From assembly GCF_015477765.1 (NCBI RefSeq), contig NZ_JADLQQ010000004.1, positions 310,001 through 374,000 on the forward strand: a stretch of DNA of 64,000 bases, in the 5' to 3' direction. Each line of letters opens with the position of its first letter. Position 1 is the stretch's first letter. The position numbers and the translations under genes were made by a program. The notes under the pieces were generated by a model, which made no database searches, had not been told where the DNA came from, and saw only the letters and a list, made by a program, of their open reading frames with translations. This document shows positions 8,785 to 17,260 of the stretch, piece after piece. This DNA comes from Nocardia transvalensis (GTDB taxonomy: Bacteria; Actinomycetota; Actinomycetes; Mycobacteriales; Mycobacteriaceae).

Positions 8785-9786
8785 ATGACTGCAGTAACGC
8801 CGGCGGCACAGCTTGCCGCGGCCGTCGAGGTTCTGGACGCCGCGCGCTCGGCGACTGTGCTGTGTCATGTGCAGCCCGATGCCGACACCATCGGCAGCGG
8901 CCTGGCGCTGGCGCAGGTGCTGCATCGGCGCGGGGTTCCGGTGCGGGTGTCGTTCGCCGAGCCCGCCGAATTGCCCGCCTCGATGCGCTCGCTGCCGGGC
9001 GTGCAGTTTCTGGTACCTCCCGCGGAGGTGCCGCGCGAGGTGGACGTCTTGGTGGCCGTCGATTGCGGCAGTGTCGGACGGCTGGGGGCGCTGGCCGACC
9101 GCATCGCGGGTGCGGCAACGACTTTGGTGCTCGATCACCATCGCTCCAACACCCGGTTCGGCACGGTGAATCTGGTCGACGACACCGCCGAGTCCACCAC
9201 CAGCCTGCTGGCCCGGGTGTTCGACGCCTGGGGTGAACCGATCGACCCGGCGATCGCGCACTGCCTGTTCGCCGGGCTGGTCACCGACACCGGCTGCTTC
9301 CGGTGGGCAGGACCCGGCACGCATCGGCTTGCCGAGCGTTTGCTGGCAACCGGTATAGACGGCGCCGGAATCACCCGCACCCTGATGGACACCCACCCCT
9401 TCGGATGGCTGCCGATGCTGTCTCGGGTCTTGGGCACGGCCCGGCTCGAGCCCGCCGCTGCGGGCGGCGCCGGACTGGTCTACGCCTTCGTCCGCCGCGC
9501 CGACATCGACGGCCTGCGCTCGGAGGAGGTCGAAAGCGTCATCGACGTCGTCCGCACCACCGCCGAGGCGAGCATCGCCGCGGTCTTCAAGGAGTCCCGC
9601 ACCACCCCCGACCTGTGGACCGTCTCGCTGCGCTCCCGCGACAGCGGCGTAGGCACCGACGACGGCGTCGACGTCGCCCAGGTAGCCACCCGCCTCGGCG
9701 GCGGCGGCCACCGCTACGCCGCCGGCTACACCTCGACCGGCACTCCCGACGACCTGATCGCCGCCCTCTTGGCCGAACTGGCCTAG
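8785..9786 (+). CDS. DHH/DHHA1 phosphodiesterase (NrnA/CnpB type)
   Basis: A 333-residue cytoplasmic phosphoesterase of the DHH superfamily. Characterised members of this neighbourhood (M. tuberculosis Rv2837c) hydrolyse cyclic di-AMP, pApA and short oligoribonucleotides. The DHH domain shows HVQPDADTIGSGLALAQVL (metal-binding D and H), VAVDCG, and the signature DHHRSNTRFG. The C-terminal DHHA1 domain ends with GGGGHRYAAGY, which binds substrate. All expected metal ligands appear present. It is probably cotranscribed with rbfA. Whether it acts mainly on c-di-AMP or on nanoRNA cannot be told from sequence. Confidence 0.92.
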   Translation: MTAVTPAAQLAAAVEVLDAARSATVLCHVQPDADTIGSGLALAQVLHRRGVPVRVSFAEPAELPASMRSLPGVQFLVPPAEVPREVDVLVAVDCGSVGRLGALADRIAGAATTLVLDHHRSNTRFGTVNLVDDTAESTTSLLARVFDAWGEPIDPAIAHCLFAGLVTDTGCFRWAGPGTHRLAERLLATGIDGAGITRTLMDTHPFGWLPMLSRVLGTARLEPAAAGGAGLVYAFVRRADIDGLRSEEVESVIDVVRTTAEASIAAVFKESRTTPDLWTVSLRSRDSGVGTDDGVDVAQVATRLGGGGHRYAAGYTSTGTPDDLIAALLAELA

Positions 9787-9915
9787 GCGTTCGGGGCCCG
9801 GTCGTCCCATGTTTGTCGGTGGCCTGTGCGATGGTGGGTGCCTGGACGGGACGACGAGTGGGAGGGTTCGCGTGAGCAGGCTGGGGATGGGGTGCCGTAC
9901 CCGGGGAGTGGCGCG

Positions 9916-11283
9916 GTGACGGCGGAGCCGGGAACGGCCGTTGCGGAGGGGGACGATCCGTCTGCTGCGGGTCCGCGGCGGATACTCGGGATTGCGGTTC
10001 CGACATTGGGAGTGCTTGTCGCCGAACCGATCTACCTGCTGTTCGATATGGCGGTGGTGGGGCGGCTGGGGGCTTTGGCGTTGGCCGGGTTGGCCGTTGG
10101 CGGGCTGATCCTGGGGCAGGTCAGCACCCAGTTGACGTTTCTGAGTTATGGCACGACCGCTCGGTCGGCGCGGCGGCACGGGGCGGGGGACGAGCGCGGG
10201 GCGGTGGACGAAGGGGTGCAGGCGAGTTGGATCGCCATCGGCGTCGGTCTGCTCATTGTCCTTGTGCTGCAAGTCTTTGCCGAGCCCGTGACGCGCGCGC
10301 TCGCGGGTGGGTCCGATATCGCAGACGAAGCGTTGCAGTGGTTGCGGATCGCGTTGTTCGGGGTGCCGCTGATCCTGTTGACCATGGCGGGAAACGGATG
10401 GTTGCGCGGGGTGCAGCAGACCCGGCGGCCACTCGCGTATGTCGTTGCGGGGCTGGTTGTTTCGGCCATTTTGTGCCCCGCCCTGGTACACGGGCTGTTC
10501 GGTGCCCCGCGCCTGGAACTGGCCGGGTCCGCGGTGGCCAATGTGGTGGGACAGGTGGTGTCGGCCGGGTTGTTCCTGGGTGCGCTGGTGCGGCAGCGGG
10601 TTTCGCTGATTCCGCGGCCTGCGGTGATGCGCGCGCAGTTGGTGCTCGGCCGCGACCTCATCGTGCGCAGCCTGGCGTTCCAGGCCTGTTTCGTCTCTGC
10701 CGGGGCGGTGGCATCGCGGTTCGGCGCGGCGTCGGTGGCGGCCCATCAGCTGGTGTTGCAGCTGTGGAATTTCCTTGCGCTGACGCTGGATTCGCTGGCC
10801 ATTGCGGCACAGACGCTGACCGGGGCGGCGCTGGGCGCGGGCGACGCTCCCGGAGCGCAACGGTTGGCGCGGCGAATTACGGCGTGGTCCACGGTATTCG
10901 CGCTCGTGCTGGCAGTGGTGTTCGCCGCCGGGGCCGGGATGATTCCGCACCTGTTCACCGATGATCCGCAGGTGCTCGACCGTATCCACGTCATCTGGTG
11001 GTTCTTCGTCGCCCTCATCCCGGCGGCGGGTGTGGTGTTCGCACTCGACGGGGTGCTGCTGGGTGCCGGCGATGCGGCCTATCTGCGCAACACCACCATG
11101 GCGGCCGGGCTGATCGGCTTCCTGCCGGTGATCTGGCTGTCGCTGGCGTTCGACTGGGGAATCGCCGGTATATGGTCCGGGCTGTCCGCGTTCATCCTGC
11201 TGCGCTTGGTCGCGGTGAGTGCGCGGGCGCTGTCGGGGCGCTGGGCGCGGGTGGGGGCCGAGGTGCCTCGGTTGACGCGATAA
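9916..11283 (+). CDS. MATE family efflux transporter (DinF-like)
   Basis: Membrane antiporter of the MATE family, 455 residues, with about 12 predicted transmembrane helices arranged in two homologous halves. The first segment reads RRILGIAVPTLGVLVAEPIYLLFDMAVVGRLG, typical of DinF-type MATE proteins. Such pumps exchange cations for drugs or metabolites. The GTG at 9916 is preferred: GGGGAG (9903-9908) lies 7 bases upstream and the protein then has normal length, whereas the longer frame from 9826 adds 30 polar residues. The same gene type (dinF, Rv2836c) follows rbfA and the DHH gene in M. tuberculosis. The substrate is unknown. Confidence 0.9.
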   Translation: MTAEPGTAVAEGDDPSAAGPRRILGIAVPTLGVLVAEPIYLLFDMAVVGRLGALALAGLAVGGLILGQVSTQLTFLSYGTTARSARRHGAGDERGAVDEGVQASWIAIGVGLLIVLVLQVFAEPVTRALAGGSDIADEALQWLRIALFGVPLILLTMAGNGWLRGVQQTRRPLAYVVAGLVVSAILCPALVHGLFGAPRLELAGSAVANVVGQVVSAGLFLGALVRQRVSLIPRPAVMRAQLVLGRDLIVRSLAFQACFVSAGAVASRFGAASVAAHQLVLQLWNFLALTLDSLAIAAQTLTGAALGAGDAPGAQRLARRITAWSTVFALVLAVVFAAGAGMIPHLFTDDPQVLDRIHVIWWFFVALIPAAGVVFALDGVLLGAGDAAYLRNTTMAAGLIGFLPVIWLSLAFDWGIAGIWSGLSAFILLRLVAVSARALSGRWARVGAEVPRLTR

Positions 11284-11361
11284 TCGCGTGGCGTGGGAAT
11301 CTGGAGGTGATCGCCGCGGTTGCCGCAAGGGCGTGGTGAGCGAACAGAGAGGTAGTGCCGG

Positions 11362-12321
11362 GTGGTTCCGAAGCTGATGGCGGTGAGCGATATTCACGTC
11401 GGTCACCAGGGCAATAAGCCGGTCGTCGAGGGGATTCGGCCGGATTCTCCCGAGGACTGGCTGATCCTGGCGGGCGATGTGGGCGAGCGCACCGACGACG
11501 TCCGCTGGGCGCTGCGGACCCTGCGGGAACGTTTCGCCAAGGTGATCTGGGTGCCCGGCAACCACGAACTGTGGACCACCGCCAAGGACCCGGTGCAGAT
11601 GCACGGGGCCGCCCGCTACGACTACCTGGTGTCGATGTGCCGGGACCTGGACGTGCTCACGCCCGAGGATCCCTTCCCGGTGTGGCAGGGCGCCGGGGCG
11701 GAGGAGTACGGCGGCGCGGTGACGCTGGTGCCGATGTTCGTGCTCTACGACTATTCGTGGCGCCCCGAGGGCACCAACACCAAGGCCGAAGCCTTGTCCG
11801 TCGCCCGCGAACGCAATGTGGTCGCCACCGACGAATTCCTGCTCAGCCCCGACCCGTACGTCACCCGCGACGCCTGGTGTCACGCCCGCCTGCAGTACAC
11901 CAAGCGTCGCCTCGACGCCCTGGAACCGGGCACTCCGATGGTGCAGATCAACCACTGGCCGCTGCGGCGCGAGCCCACCAGGATGCTGTTCTATCCGGAG
12001 TTCTCGCTGTGGTGCGGCACCGACGAGACCGCCGACTGGCACACCCGCTACAACGTCGTGTGCTCGGTGTACGGCCATCTGCACATCCCGCGCACCACCT
12101 TCTACGACGGCGTCCGCTTCGAGGAGGTCTCGCTGGGCTACCCGCGGGAGTGGCAGCGCCGCGGGCTCCCCGACAAACTGCTGCGCCAGATCCTGCCCAC
12201 CCCGCAGTACGGCCCGGACGACCTGAACGAATGGGGTGGCCATTTCAAGGTCACCCCGGCCATGCGGGCCGCCGCGGCCGAGATGCGGCGCCTGGCCGAC
12301 CGGCGGCGCGGGCTGTCCTGA
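11362..12321 (+). CDS. pptH: Calcineurin-like metallophosphoesterase, PptH-type
   Basis: A 319-residue dinuclear metallophosphoesterase. The metal-ligand motifs are all present in order: SDIHVGH near the N-terminus, LAGDVGERTDD, PGNHELW, INHWPLRREP and GHLHIPRT. In M. tuberculosis the homologue next to pptT (Rv2795c, PptH) removes phosphopantetheine from carrier proteins, reversing PptT. The similarity and the presence of pptT further along make that the best guess, though here pptT is 17.5 kb away with a PKS operon between them. GTG start preceded by GAGAGG. A family hairpin follows the stop. Confidence 0.82.
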   Translation: MVPKLMAVSDIHVGHQGNKPVVEGIRPDSPEDWLILAGDVGERTDDVRWALRTLRERFAKVIWVPGNHELWTTAKDPVQMHGAARYDYLVSMCRDLDVLTPEDPFPVWQGAGAEEYGGAVTLVPMFVLYDYSWRPEGTNTKAEALSVARERNVVATDEFLLSPDPYVTRDAWCHARLQYTKRRLDALEPGTPMVQINHWPLRREPTRMLFYPEFSLWCGTDETADWHTRYNVVCSVYGHLHIPRTTFYDGVRFEEVSLGYPREWQRRGLPDKLLRQILPTPQYGPDDLNEWGGHFKVTPAMRAAAAEMRRLADRRRGLS

Positions 12322-12323
12322 GG

Positions 12324-12343
12324 CCCGGCCAAAGCACGCCGGG
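12324..12343. terminator. Hairpin between convergent pptH and the lipid operon
   Basis: Stem CCCGGC (12324-12329) and GCCGGG (12338-12343), with a loop related to CAAAAGCAC. It starts 3 bases after the pptH stop and serves the end of both convergent transcription units. Confidence 0.6.
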
Positions 12344-12354
12344 ACCGCAGGACG

Positions 12355-13164
12355 TCAATTTCGCTGCTGGCTCGCCCGCTTGGCCCGGGCGATGCTGCGG
12401 CGGAAGAACGGGCGGGACAGGTCCTCGGGGAGGTTGGCCCAGCGCATGAAGAACGAGGTCAGCGGGTCCAGGGCGATGTGGTGGCGGCCGCGTTCGAGGC
12501 CACGGACCGCCGCGTCGGCGACCTTGTCGGCGGGCATGGGTGTGATCGAACCGGTGATGGCCTTGGTTTCGGCAGGCTTGCGCAGGTTTTCGCGGGCCAG
12601 GCCGGGGGTGTCGGTATCGGCCGGATACAGCACCGACACCGTCACCCCGGCCGGTTCGGCCTCGTAGCGCAGGCACAGCCCGAGCTGACGCACGCTCGCC
12701 TTGGTCGGCCCGTAACTCGAGTATCCGACGATGCCGAGGAAGGCCGAGGTGGAGCTGAGCAGCAGGATGTGCCCGCTGCCGCGCTCCACCATGCCCGCCA
12801 GCACACACCGCACCGCGTACACCGAGCCGAGGTAGTTCGCCTCGATCTGGGTGCCGAATTCGTCGTCATCGATGTCGAGGAACCGGCCCGGCAGGGTGAG
12901 CCCCGCGCAGCAGGCCAGCACCGCACACGGCCCGTGCCGGGTCTCGAGTTCCTTGATCGCCGTCGCGAGCCCGGCGCGATCTGTGACGTCGGCGCGGCAC
13001 CACTCGGCGCCGATCCGCTCCGCGGTCGCCCGCAGCGGCTCCTCGCGCCGGGCGATGATCGACACCCGGGCGCCGCGCCGTGCGAATGCGGCGGCCACGG
13101 CGGCCCCGATGCCCTCGGAGCCGCCGGTGACGATCACATGCCTGCCGGTCCAGTCGACCCGCAT
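12355..13164 (-). CDS. SDR oxidoreductase resembling 3-ketodihydrosphingosine reductase
   Basis: A 269-residue NAD(P)H-dependent short-chain dehydrogenase, last gene of the PKS operon. The cofactor motif TGGSEGIG is at about residues 14-21, and the catalytic Ser and YxxxK appear in LLLSSTSAFLGIVGYSSYGPTK. The C-terminal half has LYPADTDTPGLARENLRKPAET, which closely resembles the conserved stretch of eukaryotic KDSR/Tsc10 (YPPDTDTPG, EN, KP.ET). That family reduces 3-ketosphinganine to sphinganine. With an alpha-oxoamine synthase in the same operon, it probably reduces the 2-amino-3-ketone product to an amino alcohol. This is inferred from family likeness recalled from memory. The start ATG follows the UnbL stop by 5 bases. 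Confidence 0.85.
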   Translation of the reverse strand: MRVDWTGRHVIVTGGSEGIGAAVAAAFARRGARVSIIARREEPLRATAERIGAEWCRADVTDRAGLATAIKELETRHGPCAVLACCAGLTLPGRFLDIDDDEFGTQIEANYLGSVYAVRCVLAGMVERGSGHILLLSSTSAFLGIVGYSSYGPTKASVRQLGLCLRYEAEPAGVTVSVLYPADTDTPGLARENLRKPAETKAITGSITPMPADKVADAAVRGLERGRHHIALDPLTSFFMRWANLPEDLSRPFFRRSIARAKRASQQRN

Positions 13165-13169
13165 GTCGC

Positions 13170-14135
13170 TCAGTTCCCCTGCGCCACAGCAAGTTCCCCG
13201 ACGCGCTGGCGCCAGAGCTGGTAACTGGCCGCCGAACCGTCGGAGGGAATCTCGCCCAGCGCCTTATCGATCAGCGCCGCGGCCTCGCCGATCGAACAGC
13301 CGCAGTAGGTGTTCACGGCGGCCTCGGTGTGCGGGGTGGGGGTGCCGGTCTTCTCCCGGATCTTGGCGACCATGGCGCAGCCGCCCGCCAGGTCCGCCCG
13401 GAACTGCGGCACCAGCTCCGAAATGGCCTTCAGGTCGGCGGCTTCCACACCCCCGGCGAAGGTGGTCGCGATGCCGACGCCGTTCCACAGATCCCCGTGC
13501 CGATGCGGCTCGAACTGCGAGATCCGTTGCGCGAGCAGCTCCACCGAGCCGCCGCAGATGAACCACAGGGCGCGGCCGAGCCCCTGATCCGCGGCCCGGC
13601 GCAGCGGCTCCGGATTGCCCATCCAGCGCGGGAACCGCTGCTCGACATGCCTGCCGATCACATATTTCTCGGTGCGGAAGAAGGCATTGTAGAAACCGAA
13701 ACCGTCCAGAGTCAGCCATCGGTACACCGGATGCTTCGGAAATGCCTTGCCCCACAGTGGTTTCGGCACCCGGCCATAGGACAGCCCGACACCGACGTAC
13801 ATGGTGAGATCGTGTTTGGCGGTGGGCCCGCTGAACATGTCGGCGGCGCGGTGCCCGCCCGGGGTGAGCGCGTCGAGGACGGCCAGTCCCGTTGCCGCGC
13901 CCTCGTAGGCGAACCCCTGGTACTGCTCGGGCACCCCGGCGAGATGGGCGATCACTTCGTCGTTGTTCTTGCTGCGCACCGCGAAGTCGATGGCCTGGGA
14001 CAGATGGAGGGAGACGCGCTCGAGTTCGGCGGCGGTGGCCGGGCTCGGGGCCGCGAAATGCGGCCGGTTCAGCGGGTCGGGCACGGCTCGCGTGCCGAGC
14101 AGCAGCGAGCGCAGCGGGCCGATCGGTGAGGGCAT
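13170..14135 (-). CDS. DUF1702 (UnbL-like) protein
   Basis: A 321-residue protein of the DUF1702 family, called UnbL in enediyne gene clusters, where it is part of the conserved warhead cassette. The biochemical role is not established. Recognisable family stretches are YEGAATGLAVLDALTPGG, LTLDGFGFYNAFF, DQGLGRALWFICGGSVE, DLWNGVGIATTFAGG and the cysteine-containing NTYCGCSIGEAAALI. It looks soluble, without signal or membrane helices. It lies between the UnbU-like membrane protein (39-base gap) and the KDSR-like SDR (5-base gap), so it is part of the lipid operon. That it is an enzyme acting on the chain is a guess. Confidence 0.85.
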   Translation of the reverse strand: MPSPIGPLRSLLLGTRAVPDPLNRPHFAAPSPATAAELERVSLHLSQAIDFAVRSKNNDEVIAHLAGVPEQYQGFAYEGAATGLAVLDALTPGGHRAADMFSGPTAKHDLTMYVGVGLSYGRVPKPLWGKAFPKHPVYRWLTLDGFGFYNAFFRTEKYVIGRHVEQRFPRWMGNPEPLRRAADQGLGRALWFICGGSVELLAQRISQFEPHRHGDLWNGVGIATTFAGGVEAADLKAISELVPQFRADLAGGCAMVAKIREKTGTPTPHTEAAVNTYCGCSIGEAAALIDKALGEIPSDGSAASYQLWRQRVGELAVAQGN

Positions 14136-14174
14136 GGGAATCTCGATTCTGTCGGGATTGCGGACGCTCGGAAT

Positions 14175-15260
14175 TCAGACGTTCGCCGGTTGTTTCTCCG
14201 GTTCCTCGGTCGGAGTGTCGGTCTCCGGCACGGGTGTGGCGACGGCCGGTGCCGCGGTGCGGGCGGCCAGCTTTTCCTGGATATTGCGCGACCACCAGAA
14301 CAGCCCGCGGGCCGCGCAGACGATCACCAGGGCGAAGAACAGCCCGTAGGAGACGTGCAGGGCCGTCAGCACCCCGTACAGCACGCCCACCGAGGCGCCG
14401 AAGGCGATCTGATCGCGCTTGGCGAACGGCGAGGTGGCCGGGTCGGTGATCATGTAGTTGGTGTAGAGCACGAAGGCCAGACCGGTCGCGGGCAGCAACG
14501 CCGCGATGATCGAGGTGCCGGGGTCGAGGACGCCGCGCACCACCGCCTGCAGCACGAACGCGCCCAGCCAGGCCAGGATCAGCGGCGTCTTCTTGGTCAG
14601 CTTGGCATTGAGCATGGTGCCGGTCATCAGCAGACCGAGCACGATCAGCACGTCGAGCGGTCCGGAGATGTTCTCCACGAAGTGGTACGGCCCGGCGATG
14701 GTGAACATCGGGAACAGCAGCAGCGCCACCACGATCCCGAAGTTCGACGGGTTCATGAAGTGCCGCACCTTGCCGTTGATCTTGGCGCGCAACACCCACT
14801 TCGCGCCGACCGCGACCGTGACCGCGAACATCACCGGCAGCAGCCGATCGGCGGAATAGACCAGGAAGTTCAGCGCCAGGCCGGTGATGTGGGCGGGCAT
14901 CAGGAAGATCATCAGTCCGCGCAGCCCGTTGCCGCGGTAGGCGGGCGGGCGCCGATAGGCCCACGCGGCCAGGGTTTCCAGCAGCAGCTCCACCGAATAC
15001 GACGTCGCGAGGGCGACGAACGGCGACACCCACATCTGCTCGAAACCCAGCAGCGGGAACCCGATCAGGTTGAAGATCGTCAGCGACGCCGCGAAATTGC
15101 GCAGCGCGAGGTAGCGCGGATCACGCCCTTCCTTGTTGACGCCCAACCACTTCCGCCGGAACCGCTGCCAGCCGGTGTCCCCTGTCGCGACAGAGCCGTT
15201 CGTGTGGCCGTCCGCCACGGCCGTTCCGTTGGGATGCAGCCCATTTCCGTCGGCGCTCAT
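14175..15260 (-). CDS. UnbU-like membrane protein (NqrB/RnfD-related)
   Basis: An integral membrane protein of 361 residues with about eight to ten hydrophobic helices, hydrophilic ends and a proline-rich tail. It resembles UnbU of enediyne clusters and the NqrB/RnfD subunits of redox pumps. The segments RHFMNPSNFGI and YTNYMITDPATSP match conserved stretches of that superfamily; the TDPxT segment is shared with RnfD/NqrB. I do not see a clear SGAT flavinylation motif, so covalent FMN is doubtful. The start has a perfect ribosome-binding site (AAGGAGGT, 7 bases) and overlaps the UnbV stop by ATGA. It may anchor a redox or export step together with UnbV, which is inference. Confidence 0.85.
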   Translation of the reverse strand: MSADGNGLHPNGTAVADGHTNGSVATGDTGWQRFRRKWLGVNKEGRDPRYLALRNFAASLTIFNLIGFPLLGFEQMWVSPFVALATSYSVELLLETLAAWAYRRPPAYRGNGLRGLMIFLMPAHITGLALNFLVYSADRLLPVMFAVTVAVGAKWVLRAKINGKVRHFMNPSNFGIVVALLLFPMFTIAGPYHFVENISGPLDVLIVLGLLMTGTMLNAKLTKKTPLILAWLGAFVLQAVVRGVLDPGTSIIAALLPATGLAFVLYTNYMITDPATSPFAKRDQIAFGASVGVLYGVLTALHVSYGLFFALVIVCAARGLFWWSRNIQEKLAARTAAPAVATPVPETDTPTEEPEKQPANV

Positions 15261-17260
15261 CGCTGGACCTCCTTGGCTTCGGCGTCGAGAACGAGGGTGT
15301 GCAGGCCTGGCCGCAACTGCAGCTGCTGCTGGTGCACGGCACCGGAGTTGTCCCGCCAGGTCAGCTGAACCGGCAGCGGGGCAGTGGCATCGACGTCGCC
15401 GAGCCCGAGATGGATGTCGGTGGAACGCTTTCCGGAGTGCCCGCTACCGCCGTCGAGCTGTGCCACGTGCAGCTTCCCGTCGGGCGTGCGCACGCTGACC
15501 TGCGCGCCGAGCGCGGGGGACCCGAGGATCGGCTTGCCGGCGATGGTGGTCTCCCCGGCCGCCGCGGTGGTCGGCGGGGTGAACAGCTGCAATTCCAGCG
15601 GCTGTCCGCGATCGGGAGAATCGTTGCGGTAGTACACCGGGTCGGCCCACTGCCGGGCCACCGCGAAGCCGAGGGCACCGGTTCCGGTCGGATCGCCGAC
15701 GGCGATACCGCGCGACGGGATCGCCGGGAAGACGCCGAGCGCGGGGGAGATGTTGGTGAACTTCCCGTTCTCGTCCTGGGCGAAGAAGGTCATCCGGTCG
15801 TCGCCCGCGAGATCGTCACCCTCTTCGAACTTCGGCCAGGCCCATGGGTATTTGGTCAGGACGTCGTTCATGGTGGCCAGCTCCTGCATCTGCGGCCACC
15901 GGTTGGTGTCGCCCTTGAACATGCCGTTGCTCTGCACGATCTGCGGGCGCCCGCTGTTGTCGAAGTCGGCGATCTTGGCGTCCCAGGCCCAGCCGCCCCA
16001 GGCGATGCCCTTGTTCACCGCCTCGTTCTTGAACGGTGCCACGCCCGAATGCAGTTGGTCGGCGGCCTGTTTCGGATCGGCGGCGGTGTTGTAGAAGGCG
16101 AAGTTGCTCTCCACGATGCCCCACCGATCGGCGATATTGCTGACGAACAGATCGGGCATGCCGTCGCCGTCCAGGTCGGCGAAGTCGGCGCCCATACTCT
16201 TGAACGATTCGCTGCCGAGCACGAACGACTTCGGATCGGTCATGCCCCGCTTGCCCTCGGCCAGCCGGAATTTGATGTGGCCCGGTGTCGACTCGTTGAC
16301 GTAAAGATGGTCGTGACCCATGTCGTTGGCGACATACAGCGACGGCAACTGGTTTCCGGTGAGATCGTGCGCGGCCGCCGCCAGGGTCCAGCCGTGATCG
16401 GTGCCCTCGGGCAGCGCGTTGTGCACCTCACCGTAGACGGCGGTGGGATTGGTGCCTCCGGAACCGTTCTGGTAGGTGAAGATTCGATCGCCGCCGCCGT
16501 TGGTGGCCTTGGAGAACGACTCGTTCATGGTCAGGCTCTGCTCACCGTCACGGCCGATGAAATCGCTGTCCGGGAAGTAGTTCCCGAGGAAGATGCTCGG
16601 GTTGCCGCTGCCGTCGAAGTCCGCGACCGAGGCGGCCATCGTGACCCAGCGCGGGCCCTGGTAGCTGTTGTCCTTGCCGACCGCCGAGGGCACCAGTTCG
16701 GTCGGCCTGAAGGCGGCCGAATCCAACTGCCTGGCACCGGATTTGGGCAGGAACAGCACGGGGGTCCGGCCGGCGTAGTAGACCAGCAGGCCCATGCGGC
16801 CGGAATGGTTGAAGTCGCCGGGCACACACCCGGTCGGCACCATGTTGTCGTCGGTCGGCAGCGGTGCGGCATCGAGGACGAACGGCTGATACCGGCGGGT
16901 GTCGCTGTCCGGGGTCGGGGTGATGATCACCTTGTCGGACTGCGTATCGACCACGCACAGATCATCGGCGCGGCCGTTGCCGTCGAGGTCGTTGATCGCC
17001 ACTGCCGAACCGACCGCCGACAGCCACGCGCCGATGTGCTTGTAGCGGTCCTGGACCTCGTGAATCGTGTGTTTGGGCAACCCGGGCGGCAGTGCGATCG
17101 GCATCTCGGTGAACCGGAACCGGCTCGCTACAGGGCCGTTCGGATCGGTGGCCGTCGGCGTGACCATGGCCGAGTGCGCGGGCACGAACAGCACCGCCAT
17201 CAATGCCAGTGATGCGAAGGGCACCAGCGCTTTTCGGAGCAGGTAGGAATCGACTTTCAT
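15257..17260 (-). CDS. UnbV-like exported protein with FG-GAP repeats and ASPIC/UnbV domain
   Basis: A 667-residue exported protein. It begins MKVDSYLLRKALVPFASLALMAVLFVPAHSA, a clear signal peptide. The body has repeated Asp-rich FG-GAP/VCBS-type motifs (DLDGNGRADD, VADFDGSGNPSIFLGN, DFADLDGDGMPDLFVSN, IADFDNSGRPQIVQSN), expected to form a calcium-binding beta-propeller. The C-terminus (GAQVSVRTPDGKLHVAQLD, GGSGHSGKRS, IHLGLGDVD) is the ASPIC/UnbV domain. Homologues accompany enediyne PKS genes, without known function. The ATG at 17260 overlaps the TGA of the alpha-oxoamine synthase gene, and its own end overlaps unbU. A secreted protein in a lipid operon suggests a step or carrier at the outside of the membrane. 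Confidence 0.88.
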   Translation of the reverse strand: MKVDSYLLRKALVPFASLALMAVLFVPAHSAMVTPTATDPNGPVASRFRFTEMPIALPPGLPKHTIHEVQDRYKHIGAWLSAVGSAVAINDLDGNGRADDLCVVDTQSDKVIITPTPDSDTRRYQPFVLDAAPLPTDDNMVPTGCVPGDFNHSGRMGLLVYYAGRTPVLFLPKSGARQLDSAAFRPTELVPSAVGKDNSYQGPRWVTMAASVADFDGSGNPSIFLGNYFPDSDFIGRDGEQSLTMNESFSKATNGGGDRIFTYQNGSGGTNPTAVYGEVHNALPEGTDHGWTLAAAAHDLTGNQLPSLYVANDMGHDHLYVNESTPGHIKFRLAEGKRGMTDPKSFVLGSESFKSMGADFADLDGDGMPDLFVSNIADRWGIVESNFAFYNTAADPKQAADQLHSGVAPFKNEAVNKGIAWGGWAWDAKIADFDNSGRPQIVQSNGMFKGDTNRWPQMQELATMNDVLTKYPWAWPKFEEGDDLAGDDRMTFFAQDENGKFTNISPALGVFPAIPSRGIAVGDPTGTGALGFAVARQWADPVYYRNDSPDRGQPLELQLFTPPTTAAAGETTIAGKPILGSPALGAQVSVRTPDGKLHVAQLDGGSGHSGKRSTDIHLGLGDVDATAPLPVQLTWRDNSGAVHQQQLQLRPGLHTLVLDAEAKEVQR

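Noticed and set aside
8119..12243. A very long open frame on the minus strand, and similar ones at 4890-6962 and 60428-62167
   Set aside because: They are antisense to well-identified genes (rbfA, DHH, MATE, pptH; infB; MFS and pentapeptide protein), show low-complexity composition typical of GC-rich shadow frames, and have no recognisable domain.
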